Of a stretch of 21,053 nt of DNA, positions 6,362 through 14,155 are shown in pieces (position 1 is the first letter of the stretch; each line of letters opens with the position of its first letter). The notes below the pieces were generated by a model. The model did no database searches. It saw only the letters and a program-made list of their open reading frames with translations, and had not been told where the DNA came from. Origin of the DNA: Bacillota bacterium (GTDB lineage Bacteria; Bacillota; Bacilli; Alicyclobacillales; SLC66); contig JAJZAS010000004.1 in assembly GCA_021799325.1 (NCBI GenBank), forward strand, positions 1 to 21,053, given 5' to 3'. The position numbers and the translations under genes are program-made.

Positions 6362-8059
6362 ATGACTTTATTACCACCTAAGATGAACTCACGGCCATGG
6401 TGGAAAACTGCTGTGGTCTATCAGGTGTATCCACGTAGTTTTATGGATGCAAGTGGTGATGGCATTGGCGATTTACAGGGTGTTATTCTTAAACTCGATT
6501 ATTTGAAGCAACTTGGCATCGATGTGATTTGGCTTAATCCCATTTATGATTCTCCTAATGACGATAATGGCTATGACATTCGTGATTATTATCAAATAAT
6601 GAGCGATTTTGGGACGATGGAGGATTTTGATCGTTTGCTTTTCGAAGCCCATCAAAGAGGGATCCGCATCGTGATGGATCTTGTCGTCAATCATACATCC
6701 GATGAGCACCCGTGGTTCATAGAGTCAAAAGCCTCTGAAGAGAATCCCTATCGTCATTATTACTTTTGGCAGGACCAGCCGAATAACTGGGGATCAATTT
6801 TTGGAGGGTCTGCATGGGAACAGGATCCAACCACGAAAAAATATTATTTGCATCTTTTTTCCCGCAAACAGCCTGACTTAAATTGGGAGAACTCGGAAGT
6901 CCGAGAAGAGGTCTATCGGTTAATGAAGTTTTGGCTTGATAAGGGGATCGACGGGTTTCGCATGGACGTCATTAATGCCATCTCTAAAGTGCCTGGATTG
7001 CCGGATGGGGAGATCAAGCCGGGGGACCGTTATGCCTCTGGCGGAGAATTTTACATGAACGGTCCGCGTGTCCACGAGTTTTTGCAGGAGATGTACGAGA
7101 AAGTCCTGAGCCATTATGACATCATGACGGTCGGGGAAGCGGCTGGGACCACCCCCGAACAGGCACTGCTCTACACGGCACCGGAGCGTCATGAACTGAA
7201 TATGGTTTTTCAATTTGAGCACATGGACATTGATGCGGGCCCTAGAGGCAAATGGGATATTAGGCCGCTTCGATTGACGGAATTAAAAGCAGTCCTCAGC
7301 AAATGGCAGGAAAAGCTACATAACCGGGGCTGGAACAGCCTTTATTTGAATAATCACGATCAACCTCGGATGGTGTCGCGATTTGGCAACGACAAGGAGT
7401 ATCGCGTGGAATCGGCAAAAATGCTGGCGACTATCCTTCACTTTTTGCAGGGCACCCCTTACATTTATCAAGGAGAAGAGATAGGAATGACCAATGTGGC
7501 CTTCCCGTCCATTGATGATTATCAAGACGTGGAGATCAAAAACATGTGGCAAGAGCGGGTGATTGAGGGCAAGGAGGATCCAGAGGCCGTATTGTCCCAA
7601 ATTCACGTTAAGGGGCGTGGTAATGCGCGTACACCGATGCAATGGAGCGACAGCTTGAATGCCGGATTTAGCACGGGAGACCCTTGGATGAAGGTCAATC
7701 CGAATTATGTGGGTATCAATGTCGAACAAGCGTTAAACGATAGGCATTCTATTTTTTACTATTACCAAGCGTTAATACGCCTGCGCAAAGACTATGATGT
7801 GATCACGGACGGTAAATACCACTTACTGTTACCGGATCATGAGACCATATTTGCGTATTTACGAGAGACGGTTGACGAGTTGGTGTTTGTTGCCGCCAAC
7901 TTTTCCGGAGAAAACCAGGCTATTGAGTGGCCAGAGGGATTTGCCGGCAAGCATGCCGCTTGTCTGATCGCCAATTACGAAGATACTCCTGTTAGTAAAG
8001 TGGGGTTCACGCTGCGACCTTATGAGGCAAGAGTGTATCACCTGAGGATAGGAGCGTGA
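6362..8059 (+). CDS. malL: GH13 alpha-glucosidase, oligo-1,6-glucosidase type
   Basis: A 565-residue cytoplasmic exo-alpha-glucosidase of GH13 (oligo-1,6-glucosidase/maltase group, subfamily 31 by motif). The (beta/alpha)8 motifs are all present: DLVVNHTS (residues 106-113), GFRMDVIN with nucleophile D202, TVGEA with acid/base E259, and LNNHDQPR with D333. The Ca-type loop near D30-D34 (DASGDGIGD) is also present. Length is typical (about 555-565). Val203 follows the nucleophile; in this subfamily Val there goes with alpha-1,6 (isomaltose-type) preference, Ala with alpha-1,4. The start is ATG 6362; the first 7 residues (TLLPPK) are an unusual short extension before the common NSRPWWKTAVVYQVYP. 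It is followed after 6 bases by a second GH13 gene in the same operon. The gene symbol is assigned by family, not proof of substrate. Confidence 0.9.
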   Translation: MTLLPPKMNSRPWWKTAVVYQVYPRSFMDASGDGIGDLQGVILKLDYLKQLGIDVIWLNPIYDSPNDDNGYDIRDYYQIMSDFGTMEDFDRLLFEAHQRGIRIVMDLVVNHTSDEHPWFIESKASEENPYRHYYFWQDQPNNWGSIFGGSAWEQDPTTKKYYLHLFSRKQPDLNWENSEVREEVYRLMKFWLDKGIDGFRMDVINAISKVPGLPDGEIKPGDRYASGGEFYMNGPRVHEFLQEMYEKVLSHYDIMTVGEAAGTTPEQALLYTAPERHELNMVFQFEHMDIDAGPRGKWDIRPLRLTELKAVLSKWQEKLHNRGWNSLYLNNHDQPRMVSRFGNDKEYRVESAKMLATILHFLQGTPYIYQGEEIGMTNVAFPSIDDYQDVEIKNMWQERVIEGKEDPEAVLSQIHVKGRGNARTPMQWSDSLNAGFSTGDPWMKVNPNYVGINVEQALNDRHSIFYYYQALIRLRKDYDVITDGKYHLLLPDHETIFAYLRETVDELVFVAANFSGENQAIEWPEGFAGKHAACLIANYEDTPVSKVGFTLRPYEARVYHLRIGA

Positions 8060-8065
8060 GGGCAG

Positions 8066-9730
8066 TTGCGTAAGTGGTGGCATCAAGCGGTAGTGTATCA
8101 GGTGTATTGGCGCAGCTTTTTTGATGCCAATCAAGATGGAATGGGCGATTTGCAAGGGGTTATTGAAAAACTGGACTATCTTACTGATCTCGGTGTCAAT
8201 GCCTTGTGGCTCAATCCGTTTTTTGAATCACCTGATGTGGACAACGGCTACGACATTTCCGACTATCGGGCAATCTCTTCAAAGGCTGGCACGATGGAGG
8301 ATTTTGACGAACTCCTCCATAAGATGCACAAACGAAAAATGAGTTTGATCATCGATATGGTGATTAATCATACATCAGATAAGCACCCGTGGTTTGTTGA
8401 ATCGAGAAAGTCAAAGGACAATCTCTATCGGGATTTTTACATTTGGCGCTCACAAAAAAACAATTGGCGGTCTTACTTTTCTCCCTCCGCTTGGACGTTT
8501 GATGAGGGTACTGGAGAATATTACTTTCATTCATTTACTTCTGCGCAGCCAGACCTGAACTGGGAGAATCCTCTCGTGCGTGAGGCTGTTTTTGAAGTGA
8601 TCGAGTATTGGTTAAAAAAAGGTGTCGATGGCATTCGCTTTGATGCCATCAGCTTGCTAGCGAAAATTCCCGGGATGCCTGATGTGACAAGACCGGAAGA
8701 CATCTCGTATCTCGGCAATCAACCAAAAGTCCACGAGTATTTGCGGGAGCTAAATGAACGATTTTTATCTCGCTATGATTTGATGACAGTGGGCGAAGTC
8801 GCATTTGTGACGCCAAAAGAAGGTCTATTATATGTGGACGAGACGAGGAGGGAACTCGATTCACTTTTTCACTTTCAGGTGCTAGACGATATGCCCACAT
8901 GGGATTTACAACGGTTCAAACAAATTCAGCGAGATTGGTACGCTACCCTGAATGAGCGAGGTTGGATGGCGCAATTTCTAAACAATCATGACCATACCAG
9001 ACTCGTCACTCGTTATGGCAATGATCGAGAATTCAGGAGAGAATCAGCCACTTGTTTTGCCACGCTTTTACATACGTTACCTGGCATTCCGTATATTTAT
9101 CAGGGTGAAGAAATCGGCATGACGGGAGTGCGGTATGATTCGATCGAGTTATATCAAGACGTTGCCATAAAGGAACGCTATAAGGAAAAAATAGCGAAGG
9201 GGATTTCTCCTCAAGAGGCGTTGGTTTCGCTACAAATGCTGGCAAGGGATAATTCTCGAACTCCCATGCAATGGGATGAATCAATCCATGCAGGGTTCAG
9301 CCAAGTTGCCCCGTGGATCGCGGTTAACCCGAACTATCGAGATATTAATGTCGAAGCGGATCTGCGCCACCCCCAATCGATATTCAGGTATTATCAGCGG
9401 CTGATTTCATTGCGTTCCAGTTCTTTTTGGCAAGTCGCTGGAGTTTTTGTGGAAGGATTGCCGGACCACCCAACACTGTATGTCTATCGGCGCTCCCTTG
9501 ATCACGACTCGCACGTTGTGTTGTTGAATTTTAGCACCGAAGATGTGTTGCTGCCTGATGTGTCGACTTGCTTCCCCGAGTGGAGGCAGCTGGGGGGAGA
9601 AGAGTGGACAGTAACGATCAATAACTATGCAGATGCAATTTGGGATAGGCCTATTGCCTGGCCAGTTATTTTGCGCCCTTATGAGGCGTACATCCTGAGT
9701 AAAGAGAGCTTTTTAAATAAAAAAACCTGA
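8066..9730 (+). CDS. GH13 alpha-glucosidase, alpha-1,4 type by motif
   Basis: A 554-residue paralogue of the preceding glucosidase. The catalytic set is intact: DMVINHTS (97-104), GIRFDAIS with nucleophile D193, TVGEV with E244, and LNNHDHTR with D309. Ala194 follows the nucleophile where the upstream paralogue has Val, which in GH13_31 enzymes goes with preference for alpha-1,4 bonds (maltose-type). The start is TTG 8066: AGGAG (8050-8054) and GAGGG (8058-8062) precede it, and the protein opens directly with RKWWHQAVVYQVYW. The gap to the upstream stop is 6 bases, so the pair is co-transcribed and probably translationally coupled. The stop TGA (9728-9730) lies inside the terminator stem. The C-terminal beta domain (about 470-554) is more divergent than the barrel. 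Confidence 0.88.
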   Translation: MRKWWHQAVVYQVYWRSFFDANQDGMGDLQGVIEKLDYLTDLGVNALWLNPFFESPDVDNGYDISDYRAISSKAGTMEDFDELLHKMHKRKMSLIIDMVINHTSDKHPWFVESRKSKDNLYRDFYIWRSQKNNWRSYFSPSAWTFDEGTGEYYFHSFTSAQPDLNWENPLVREAVFEVIEYWLKKGVDGIRFDAISLLAKIPGMPDVTRPEDISYLGNQPKVHEYLRELNERFLSRYDLMTVGEVAFVTPKEGLLYVDETRRELDSLFHFQVLDDMPTWDLQRFKQIQRDWYATLNERGWMAQFLNNHDHTRLVTRYGNDREFRRESATCFATLLHTLPGIPYIYQGEEIGMTGVRYDSIELYQDVAIKERYKEKIAKGISPQEALVSLQMLARDNSRTPMQWDESIHAGFSQVAPWIAVNPNYRDINVEADLRHPQSIFRYYQRLISLRSSSFWQVAGVFVEGLPDHPTLYVYRRSLDHDSHVVLLNFSTEDVLLPDVSTCFPEWRQLGGEEWTVTINNYADAIWDRPIAWPVILRPYEAYILSKESFLNKKT

Positions 9731-9754
9731 AGGGGAGAGCCCTTCAGGTTTTTT
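9721..9754. terminator. Bidirectional terminator overlapping the end of the glucosidase operon
   Basis: AAAAACCTGAAGGG (9721-9734) pairs perfectly with 9740-9753 around a 5-base loop, with T/A runs on both sides. It includes the TGA stop of the second glucosidase and also ends the minus-strand Gln-rich gene (stop at 9756). Confidence 0.93.
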
Positions 9755-9755
9755 A

Positions 9756-9968
9756 TCAGGACATGGCACTTGGTGCTTGGAATTGTGAAATGGATTGATG
9801 CAATTGTTGCAATTGTTGCTGTGCTTGTTGCAATTGCTGTTGTTGCTGGGAATTCATCGCAGCAGATGACTGGGATTGAAACTGCTGCAACTGTTGTTGC
9901 GCTTGTTGCAGAGACTGTGCAGCTTGTTGAAGCTGTGGATGCATTTGTTGTTGCGGTTGTTGTGGCAT
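9756..9968 (-). CDS. Small Gln-rich coiled-coil protein
   Basis: A 70-residue protein, close to half glutamine. The start is ATG 9968, placed by AAGGAGG seven bases upstream; the frame is open further up (ATG 10031) without such a site. It begins MPQQPQQQMHPQLQQAAQ, and the ten-residue block LQQAQQQLQQ occurs twice, separated by a Ser/Ala-rich hinge (FQSQSSAAMNSQ). The regular hydrophobic spacing (L, A, L) predicts an amphipathic helix able to form coiled coils or polar-zipper assemblies. It has no signal peptide or Cys. It is its own transcription unit, divergent from yitT. I do not recognise a named family; small Gln-rich proteins in Bacilli are often linked to spores, which is only a guess here. 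Confidence 0.7.
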   Translation of the reverse strand: MPQQPQQQMHPQLQQAAQSLQQAQQQLQQFQSQSSAAMNSQQQQQLQQAQQQLQQLHQSISQFQAPSAMS

Positions 9969-10047
9969 CAGTCGACCTCCTTGCCAGTTTGAATGGGAAT
10001 TACGAGTTGTATTTTTGCCAATGATGTGCAATTTATGCTTGGATTGA

Positions 10048-10076
10048 TTGCGTGTATTTTTTTTTCAAGTTAATAT
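10048..10076 (+). promoter_or_regulatory. Promoter of yitT
   Basis: TTGCGT (10048-10053), a 17-base T-rich spacer and TAATAT (10071-10076). The predicted start near 10083 leaves about 44 bases before the GTG at 10127. Confidence 0.55.
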
Positions 10077-10126
10077 GGGTAACGGATTTGATGCATTGGA
10101 GGATGAAGATAAGGAGAATTGAAAAC

Positions 10127-10963
10127 GTGTCAAAAATATGGCAAATTGTTGTGGAACTCGTCGCCATCACCATTGGAGCGGCAATGTTGGCGTTTGGAAT
10201 CAATGAACTTGTGGTTCCTGCGCATCTCCTCGTAGGGGGCTTGACCGGCATCTGTGTCATTTTTTATCACCTGTTCAAGTGGCCGGTGGGGACGCAGTTT
10301 TTTATCTATAATGTGCCGCTGTTGCTAGCGGGATTCAGGTTTGTCGGGAAAAAATTTCTCATCTACACCATTTATGCGGTCGTCATTTCGTCCATCTTCT
10401 TCGATTGGATTCCGATCACGGCTATTTGGACACACAATGTGCTGTTGGAGTCTGTTTTTGGAGGTGCGATTTCAGGGCTTGGCAGCGCGATGATGCTGCG
10501 ATTTGGCGGATCGTCAGGTGGACTGGATATCCCTGCAAGAATCCTTTCCAAACGAAAAAATTTCCCTATCGACCGTTTCTTTTTGCTGGTGAACGCAGGA
10601 GTGATCATTGCTTCAGCTTACTTGTTCAATGCGGAACTGGCGCTATATACGTTGATTTCTATATTTGTCGGTGCCAAAGCCTATGAATTTATGCTAAATC
10701 ACATCAATAAACTGGCCGTCATGATCATCACCGATCATGGAGAAGAAATCAGCGAAGCAGTGACCAAAGACTTACCACGCGGAGTGACCAAATGGCAGGC
10801 GAGTGGGGGATTCACGGGAGATGCGAAGACGGTGGTATATTGTGTCATCATCAGCGCTCAAATGCCAGAATTGCAACGACTGGTGAAAGAGATCGACAAA
10901 GATGCGTTTATTTCGATCAGTCCCGCAAAAAATGTGATTGGTCAATTCTTGCAAGTATGGTGA
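10127..10963 (+). CDS. yitT: YitT family membrane protein (YitT/DUF161 plus DUF2179)
   Basis: A 278-residue membrane protein of the YitT family, conserved in Bacilli; the transported substrate or role is unknown. Five or so transmembrane helices fill residues 5-165, starting VVELVAITIGAAMLAFGINE and including the conserved Gly-rich segment FGGSSGGLDIPARIL. A soluble C-terminal DUF2179 domain follows, with KLAVMIITDHGEEISEAV, GVTKWQASGGFTGDAKTVVY and the final DAFISISPAKNVIGQF. The start GTG 10127 is chosen because AAGGAG (10111-10116) lies 10 bases upstream and the resulting length is that of the family. An ATG at 10052 would add 25 residues without a binding site and falls inside the promoter. 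It is monocistronic, ending in a strong terminator. Confidence 0.9.
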   Translation: MSKIWQIVVELVAITIGAAMLAFGINELVVPAHLLVGGLTGICVIFYHLFKWPVGTQFFIYNVPLLLAGFRFVGKKFLIYTIYAVVISSIFFDWIPITAIWTHNVLLESVFGGAISGLGSAMMLRFGGSSGGLDIPARILSKRKNFPIDRFFLLVNAGVIIASAYLFNAELALYTLISIFVGAKAYEFMLNHINKLAVMIITDHGEEISEAVTKDLPRGVTKWQASGGFTGDAKTVVYCVIISAQMPELQRLVKEIDKDAFISISPAKNVIGQFLQVW

Positions 10964-10966
10964 ACA

Positions 10967-11000
10967 AAAATCCCCTCTAACACATGATAGAGGGGATTTT
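10967..11000. terminator. Bidirectional terminator between yitT and the glutaredoxin-like gene
   Basis: AAAATCCCCTCTA (10967-10979) pairs perfectly with TAGAGGGGATTTT (10988-11000), a 13-bp stem with an 8-base loop and T runs in both directions. The minus-strand gene ends 9 bases away at 11009. Confidence 0.93.
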
Positions 11001-11008
11001 ACATAGCT

Positions 11009-11260
11009 TTATCCGGTATACGCTTCGATGGCGGATTGAAATGCTCGGGGATTATGGCCGATGATCACTTTTTCTCCAATGACAGTAACAGGAACTGTCA
11101 TGACATTCGTTATCTTCGCAAATTCTTCACGATACTCTTTATGTGTCCACAAATTACGTTCTTCAAGTTCTACTCCTTTGCCCGAAAGGAATCTGCGCGC
11201 CATGGCGCAACGCGGTCAAAGAGGTACCACATACATGATCGCCTTCACTGATACCACCAT
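11009..11260 (-). CDS. Glutaredoxin-like protein with TGA at the first active-site Cys codon
   Basis: The frame from ATG 11260 reads MVVSVKAIMYVVPL, then TGA (11216-11218), then PRCAMARRFLSGKGVELEER and on to TAA 11009. In glutaredoxin-like proteins this place holds the redox motif C-P-x-C, so the TGA replaces exactly the first, nucleophilic Cys. The rest of the thioredoxin fold is intact, with the cis-proline motif TVPVTVIG and a normal C terminus, 83 codons in all. After TGA, translation could only restart at ATG 11203 (64 residues), leaving no active site and no ribosome binding site. AAAGGAG precedes the upstream ATG. It is either a selenocysteine codon (U-P-R-C) or a one-base nonsense mutation from TGC/TGT. 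A 12-base palindrome (GCGCCATGGCGC) directly follows, but its loop lies closer to the UGA than in known bacterial SECIS elements. Listed as CDS with this doubt. Confidence 0.6.
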
Positions 11261-11366
11261 TCTCCTTTATCAAACTTGTCGTCATCAGTTTTATTATACA
11301 TCCTGAGCTAATATTATCTTGATATTATTTTTATTTAATCATGACAAAAGTGTGTGGATAGCGTTG

Positions 11367-11375
11367 TGATATGAT
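11367..11375 (+). promoter_or_regulatory. Extended -10 promoter of the DUF1028 gene
   Basis: TGATATGAT (11367-11375) is an extended -10 (TGn plus TATGAT) with no good -35. It lies 23 bases before ATG 11399, with AAGGAGG at 11384-11390 between them, which leaves a very short leader. Confidence 0.45.
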
Positions 11376-11398
11376 ACTTCCGTAAGGAGGTATGTTGG

Positions 11399-12295
11399 AT
11401 GGCAAAATGGATGACAAAAAACGGCTTACCACTAATCTCTACGTTTTCTATTGTAGGGGTGGACACCAAGACGGAAGAAATCGGTGTGGCGGTACAATCG
11501 AAATTTCTAGCGGTGGGGTCTGCGGTGCCATGGGCGATGGCGGGAATCGGTGCGGTGGCTACACAATCGCTCGCAAATACGACATTTGGCCCGCGAGGAC
11601 TTTCGCTTTTGCAAACAGGGATGGAGCCTGAGCAGGTCATTACTGAACTTTTAAAGGATGACCCTGATCGGGAAGACCGCCAGGTAGGAATGGTGGATGT
11701 GCATGGGCGAAGTGCCACCTACACTGGTAAAGGATGTTTTGATTATGCAGGAGGCATAGCGGGTGAGGGTTTTGCTTGCCAAGGCAACATATTGGCGGGG
11801 GATGCCGTGGTGAAAAACATGGCAGAAACGTTTCAGGCGTCCGATTTGCCACTACCGGAACGTTTGTTAGCGGCGCTGGCGGCGGGTCAGAAAGGTGGCG
11901 GTGATCGCAGAGGGATGCAATCTGCCGCGCTGTACGTCGTCAAGCAAGCGGGAGGTTATGGCGGATTCAATGATCGTTATGTGGATTTGCGCGTAGATGA
12001 TCACGAAGAACCCATTATGGAACTGAAGCGGTTATTAACGCTGCAACGGTTGTATTTTGGTCGAACCAAGCCAGAAGACCGCGTTCCGCTTGAAGGTGAG
12101 GTGCTTCGAGAAGTGGTAGGTCATCTCGTGCGTACGGGGTATTGGGATCAATCACCGGAAACAGCCGGAACCTATAACGAATCCCTACAATCAGCGCTGC
12201 GAGCTTACTTTATGACGGAAAATTTTGATGATCGCTGGACAGAAGAAGCAATCATTGATCGGGAAGTCCTGCTATTCATGCGCAGACAGGTTTAA
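11399..12295 (+). CDS. DUF1028 (Ntn-hydrolase-like) protein with C-terminal extension
   Basis: A 298-residue protein of the DUF1028 family, which has an Ntn-hydrolase-type fold; its substrate is not established. The domain runs from TFSIVGVDTKTEEIGVAVQS (residues about 15-34) through GAVATQS, DREDRQVGMVDVHG, QGNILAG and LPLPERLLAALAAGQ to GGGDRRGMQSAALYV and VDLRVDDHEEPIMELKRL (about residue 218). Residues about 235-298 form a helical extension (EVLREVVGHLVRTGYW, ESLQSALRAYFMTENFDDRW) like the peptidoglycan-binding-like tail found on some members. The start is ATG 11399 with AAGGAGG 8 bases upstream. It has no signal peptide, so it is cytoplasmic. It is monocistronic and converges on the AarF/UbiB gene with a shared terminator. 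Confidence 0.88.
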   Translation: MAKWMTKNGLPLISTFSIVGVDTKTEEIGVAVQSKFLAVGSAVPWAMAGIGAVATQSLANTTFGPRGLSLLQTGMEPEQVITELLKDDPDREDRQVGMVDVHGRSATYTGKGCFDYAGGIAGEGFACQGNILAGDAVVKNMAETFQASDLPLPERLLAALAAGQKGGGDRRGMQSAALYVVKQAGGYGGFNDRYVDLRVDDHEEPIMELKRLLTLQRLYFGRTKPEDRVPLEGEVLREVVGHLVRTGYWDQSPETAGTYNESLQSALRAYFMTENFDDRWTEEAIIDREVLLFMRRQV

Positions 12296-12299
12296 TTGG

Positions 12300-12359
12300 A
12301 AAAAAAACGCATTCCCGCCGGCATTATGAACGATGCGGCGGGCGAAATGCGCTTTTTTT
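12300..12359. terminator. Bidirectional terminator overlapping the end of the kinase gene
   Basis: AAAAAAACGCATT..CCCGCCG (from 12301) pairs imperfectly with CGGCGGGCGAAATGCGCTTT (ending near 12359). A and T runs flank both sides. The minus-strand kinase stop codon (12324-12326) is inside the loop, so the stem's 3' arm is also coding. Confidence 0.8.
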
Positions 12360-14057
12360 CAATCGTCTCGCGGAAACGATGTTGAAAAGTAACCCGAGTC
12401 CAAATATAATGGTGGCCGTCCATGCGGTATCGGCGGTAATGAAATCTCCTCGTCCATGAAGATAGGCGCCAATGCCTCCGGAGAACGCGAAGAGTAGGGA
12501 CCAGACAATGCGGCTTGTCATGCGCTCCTGGCGCTCGAGTCTGCGAGTCAATTCACTAAGATCGGTACGAAAGTACAGATCCCCCTGTTCTCCCTTTCGG
12601 AGGATTCGTTCAAGAAGTCCAGGAACACGAATTAGTGCGAGCGTGGTTTCCTTAGCTTGATCCAAAACGATATCCGTAGTGGCTGCGCCGGTTTCACCGA
12701 AGATAGACCCGACCAGATCGCGAATGGTACGTCTGAATCCGTTCATTCCTTCCTGCTCAAATTCAAGTGGCTGATTGAGCATAGGAAGCGCTCTGTCTCT
12801 CAATAGTGGCACCCACTTGATTTCCGGGTATAGTGTGGAAGCAAGACCGCTCACCAGTCCTACTGCGCGGCCCAAAAACATGTACCTAGCCTGAATGATG
12901 ATCGGCTCATCGTATAAAAAGCGTTGGAAGTCGTCCGCGAATTGGCTAAGTTCAGGCCCGCGTTTGAGTTCGATACCACTTAACCTGTCGAGAATGAACC
13001 CTAGTGCCCGCTTCAGAATTTGGCGGTTGGCATACGGTTGCAAAAAGCCCAGCTCATCGATTGCATCGACTACTGTGTCCATATTGCGAATTACGGCTGC
13101 GTTGATCAGCTTGGTGAAAATTCGCCGGTGATCCCTTGGTAGTTCACTCATCATGCCAAAATCAACGAAGGCTAGCCGACCGTCTTCAAGGACAAATAGA
13201 TTGCCCGGATGCGGGTCCACGTGAATAAATCCATCATGCAGAAGTTGCTTCAAGTACGCGCCAATCAACATATCCACGATGCTTTGCGTGGAAACTCCCC
13301 ATTTGGTATAAGTATCGATATCGGTGATTTTTGCACCATTCACAAATTCCATAATGAGTACACGGCGGGATACATACGTATCGTATAGGCGGGGAACGAG
13401 CACTTGTTTTTCTTCAGAAAAATTCTGTCGGAATTTTTTTAAGTTAGCAGCTTCTAGGCGGTAGTCAAGTTCCTGGCGCACCATTTCCCTGAACTCGCGG
13501 TATAAGGCAATCAGGTTCAAGCGACGAGCTGTTTTTGTGTAGCGGTAAGCATAATTGACCACTCGCTCAAGTGCTGACAAATCGATTGCGGATAGCCGCT
13601 CAATATCTGGTCGCAACACTTTTACCGCCACTGTTTCACCGCTCTCCAGTTTCGCCCGATGAACTTGCCCCAGTGAAGCGGCAGCGATCGCTTTCTCTTC
13701 AAACTCGCTAAAAATACTGCTGATCGTCGCGCCAAGTTCATTTTCGATCATTGGTTTGACGCGGGAAAAGGGCGCGGCGGGTACGGCATCCTGCAGTTGT
13801 GCCAGTTCCTTGGTGAATGCCCGTGGTAACACGTCCGTACGCGTGCTGAGGAATTGTCCAACTTTGATGATGAGCCCCTGTAGTTGCAGGGCTGAACGTC
13901 TAACTCTCGTTCCGGAGCGGGCATAAAGTTTGCTTAGCACCTCGTCGCGCTTCGCTCCATCGAGTTTTCTTGATAACCGAGTGATTTTCCGAAAATCCAA
14001 TGTCACGCGAATGGCCAGGGTGAAGATTTTTATTGTTCGAAAAAAACGACTGTTCAC
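12324..14057 (-). CDS. AarF/ABC1/UbiB kinase-like protein
   Basis: A 577-residue atypical kinase/ATPase of the ABC1/UbiB family, membrane-tethered and linked to quinone or isoprenoid lipid metabolism. Motifs seen in order: the family-specific KxGQ (K65-V-G67-Q68, followed by FLSTRTDVLP), the Ala-rich nucleotide loop AAASLGQVH (125-133), the lysine in VAVKV (K146), the ExD pair in QELDYR, HVDPHPGN with D281 and N286, and FVDFGM with D299. The C terminus (about 520-565) carries two hydrophobic segments (VWSLLFAFSGGIGAYL and TAWTATIIFGLGLLFNI), the usual UbiB membrane anchor. The start is GTG 14057 with GGGGA about 8 bases upstream. Upstream in the same direction is a small protein gene, separated by a hairpin. 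The gene is called aarF or ubiB in various genomes; I leave the symbol blank. Confidence 0.93.
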   Translation of the reverse strand: MNSRFFRTIKIFTLAIRVTLDFRKITRLSRKLDGAKRDEVLSKLYARSGTRVRRSALQLQGLIIKVGQFLSTRTDVLPRAFTKELAQLQDAVPAAPFSRVKPMIENELGATISSIFSEFEEKAIAAASLGQVHRAKLESGETVAVKVLRPDIERLSAIDLSALERVVNYAYRYTKTARRLNLIALYREFREMVRQELDYRLEAANLKKFRQNFSEEKQVLVPRLYDTYVSRRVLIMEFVNGAKITDIDTYTKWGVSTQSIVDMLIGAYLKQLLHDGFIHVDPHPGNLFVLEDGRLAFVDFGMMSELPRDHRRIFTKLINAAVIRNMDTVVDAIDELGFLQPYANRQILKRALGFILDRLSGIELKRGPELSQFADDFQRFLYDEPIIIQARYMFLGRAVGLVSGLASTLYPEIKWVPLLRDRALPMLNQPLEFEQEGMNGFRRTIRDLVGSIFGETGAATTDIVLDQAKETTLALIRVPGLLERILRKGEQGDLYFRTDLSELTRRLERQERMTSRIVWSLLFAFSGGIGAYLHGRGDFITADTAWTATIIFGLGLLFNIVSARRLKKSAFRPPHRS

Positions 14058-14085
14058 AAGCAGTCCCCGATCCTAAAAAGAGAGT

Positions 14086-14122
14086 GGTCACATGCCTTGT
14101 GCTATGCATGCGGCATGTGACC
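14086..14122 (-). terminator. Hairpin between the small protein gene and the kinase gene
   Basis: GGTCACATGCC (14086-14096) pairs perfectly with GGCATGTGACC (14112-14122), an 11-bp stem with a 15-base loop. On the minus strand it is followed after a few bases by CTCTTTTTA. It could terminate or attenuate transcription from the small gene. Only 28 bases remain before the kinase start, so partial read-through is likely. Confidence 0.5.
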
Positions 14123-14155
14123 CGTTGAATTTTTGTAAATCACCGCTGTCATCTA

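Noticed and set aside
9780..9960. Repetitive TTGTTGCAA-like sequence as a possible CRISPR or satellite repeat
   Set aside because: The periodicity is explained by Gln codons in a minus-strand gene; there are no uniform repeats with unique spacers.
9770..10024. Plus-strand open frame rich in Val/Ala across the Gln-rich gene
   Set aside because: It is the mirror of CAA/CAG repeats on the minus strand; no ribosome site, and the opposite frame has AAGGAGG and a shared terminator.
11392..11631. Alternative frame starting at ATG 11392, over the DUF1028 gene
   Set aside because: It overlaps the DUF1028 start in another frame and has no family resemblance; the AAGGAGG spacing fits ATG 11399.
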